Positions 5,428 to 5,604 of a DNA stretch of 5,604 nt are shown here, in pieces. Position 1 is the first letter of the stretch, and every line of letters starts with the position of its first letter. Source of the stretch: an uncultured Rothia sp. (GTDB lineage Bacteria > Actinomycetota > Actinomycetes > Actinomycetales > Micrococcaceae). Below the pieces are notes generated by a model. It ran no database searches. It was given only the letters and a program-made list of their open reading frames with translations, and was not told the origin of the DNA. Location: the NCBI GenBank assembly GCA_937935205.1, contig CALGXU010000039.1:1-5604 (forward strand), given 5' to 3'. The translations under genes were made by a program, and so were the position numbers.

Positions 5428-5465
5428 TTCACTTCTATAGTTTTCGCCCCGTAAGTGGGCGTGAG

Positions 5466-5506
5466 AAGCCCCCGTGCTGGATATTTCTTCCGGCGCGGGG
5501 GCTTTT
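5466..5506 (+). terminator. Rho-independent terminator after the membrane-protein gene
   Basis: Positions 5466-5481 pair with 5489-5504 (16 bp, 7-nt loop), followed by the T-tract TTTT (5503-5506). Two pairs (5475/5495, 5478/5492) are U-G wobbles in a + strand transcript but would be A-C mismatches in the reverse transcript, so the hairpin is built for the + strand. It starts 39 nt after the stop codon. A smaller hairpin (CGCCC 5445-5449 with GGGCG 5457-5461) precedes it. Confidence 0.9.
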
Positions 5507-5528
5507 CGTATGAGCTTTTGTCTGGTGA

Positions 5529-5604
5529 TTACCTGGAGGTGCGAGGCTTGGCGAAGCGGCGCTCGCCCAGGTACCCGAGCAGGCTACCGAAAGCGGTCCA
5601 CTGC
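5529..5604 (-). CDS. C-terminal end of an unidentified minus-strand gene
   Basis: The frame is open from the right edge to a TAA at 5529-5531 and shows 24 codons ending in RRFAKPRTSR. By hand count, 21 of 24 codons end in G or C, matching the coding style of clpC and mutY. The visible end is mildly hydrophobic (FGSLLGYLG) and then strongly basic, which could be the cytoplasmic tail of a membrane protein. It is too short to name. It converges on the membrane-protein gene. A second minus frame ends AVDRFR at a TAG (5584-5586) and cannot be excluded; if disA lay here, as in mycobacteria, that shorter frame might be its end. Confidence 0.4.
   Translation of the reverse strand, partial: QWTAFGSLLGYLGERRFAKPRTSR

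Noticed and set aside
5510..5604. + strand ORF starting just after the second terminator and open to the edge
   Set aside because: It has no Shine-Dalgarno sequence and many rare codons, and it begins 4 nt after the terminator T-tract. The opposite frame has far better codon use.

Overview
The window looks like chromosomal DNA of a high-GC actinobacterium, most likely of the Micrococcales and possibly Rothia-like. The reasons are the G/C-rich third codon positions, a ClpC1-type ClpC whose N-terminal domain closely follows the mycobacterial one, a MutY with the short actinobacterial C-terminal domain, and leaderless-type promoters. The genus is a guess from protein character; no search was run.

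Layout. Positions 1-778 hold no convincing gene. This is a long upstream region with two one-helical-turn tandem repeats (227-246, 339-360), an A+T-rich palindromic island with the best promoter candidate (about 430-502), then a C-rich, G-poor probable leader with competing hairpins (561-714). A strong Shine-Dalgarno sequence follows, and then clpC (779-3370, +), the AAA+ unfoldase of the ClpCP protease. A perfect 21-bp terminator hairpin (3391-3442) lies between clpC and the convergent mutY (3484-4536, -), the A/G-specific adenine DNA glycosylase. mutY is divergent from a gene for a membrane-anchored, Ala/Ser/Thr/Pro-linker extracytoplasmic protein of unknown function (4630-5427, +). The 93-bp gap between them holds back-to-back -35/-10 promoters, each placed to start transcription at or next to the ATG. 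The + strand gene ends in a second clear terminator (5466-5506). A convergent minus-strand gene enters from the right edge and shows only its last 24 codons.

How the genes relate. Each complete gene appears to be its own transcription unit: clpC and mutY converge on a shared terminator, and mutY and the membrane protein diverge from one promoter region. They share a stress and maintenance theme (protein quality control, oxidative DNA damage repair, cell envelope) but do not form one operon. From memory, mycobacteria keep mutY, a conserved membrane protein of about 264 residues, and disA/radA near one another and not far from clpC1, so the arrangement looks like an old actinobacterial neighbourhood.

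No mobile element, CRISPR array, tRNA or rRNA was seen. The coding regions are ordinary. The most interesting material is regulatory: the clpC upstream region and leader, and the compact mutY divergent promoter.
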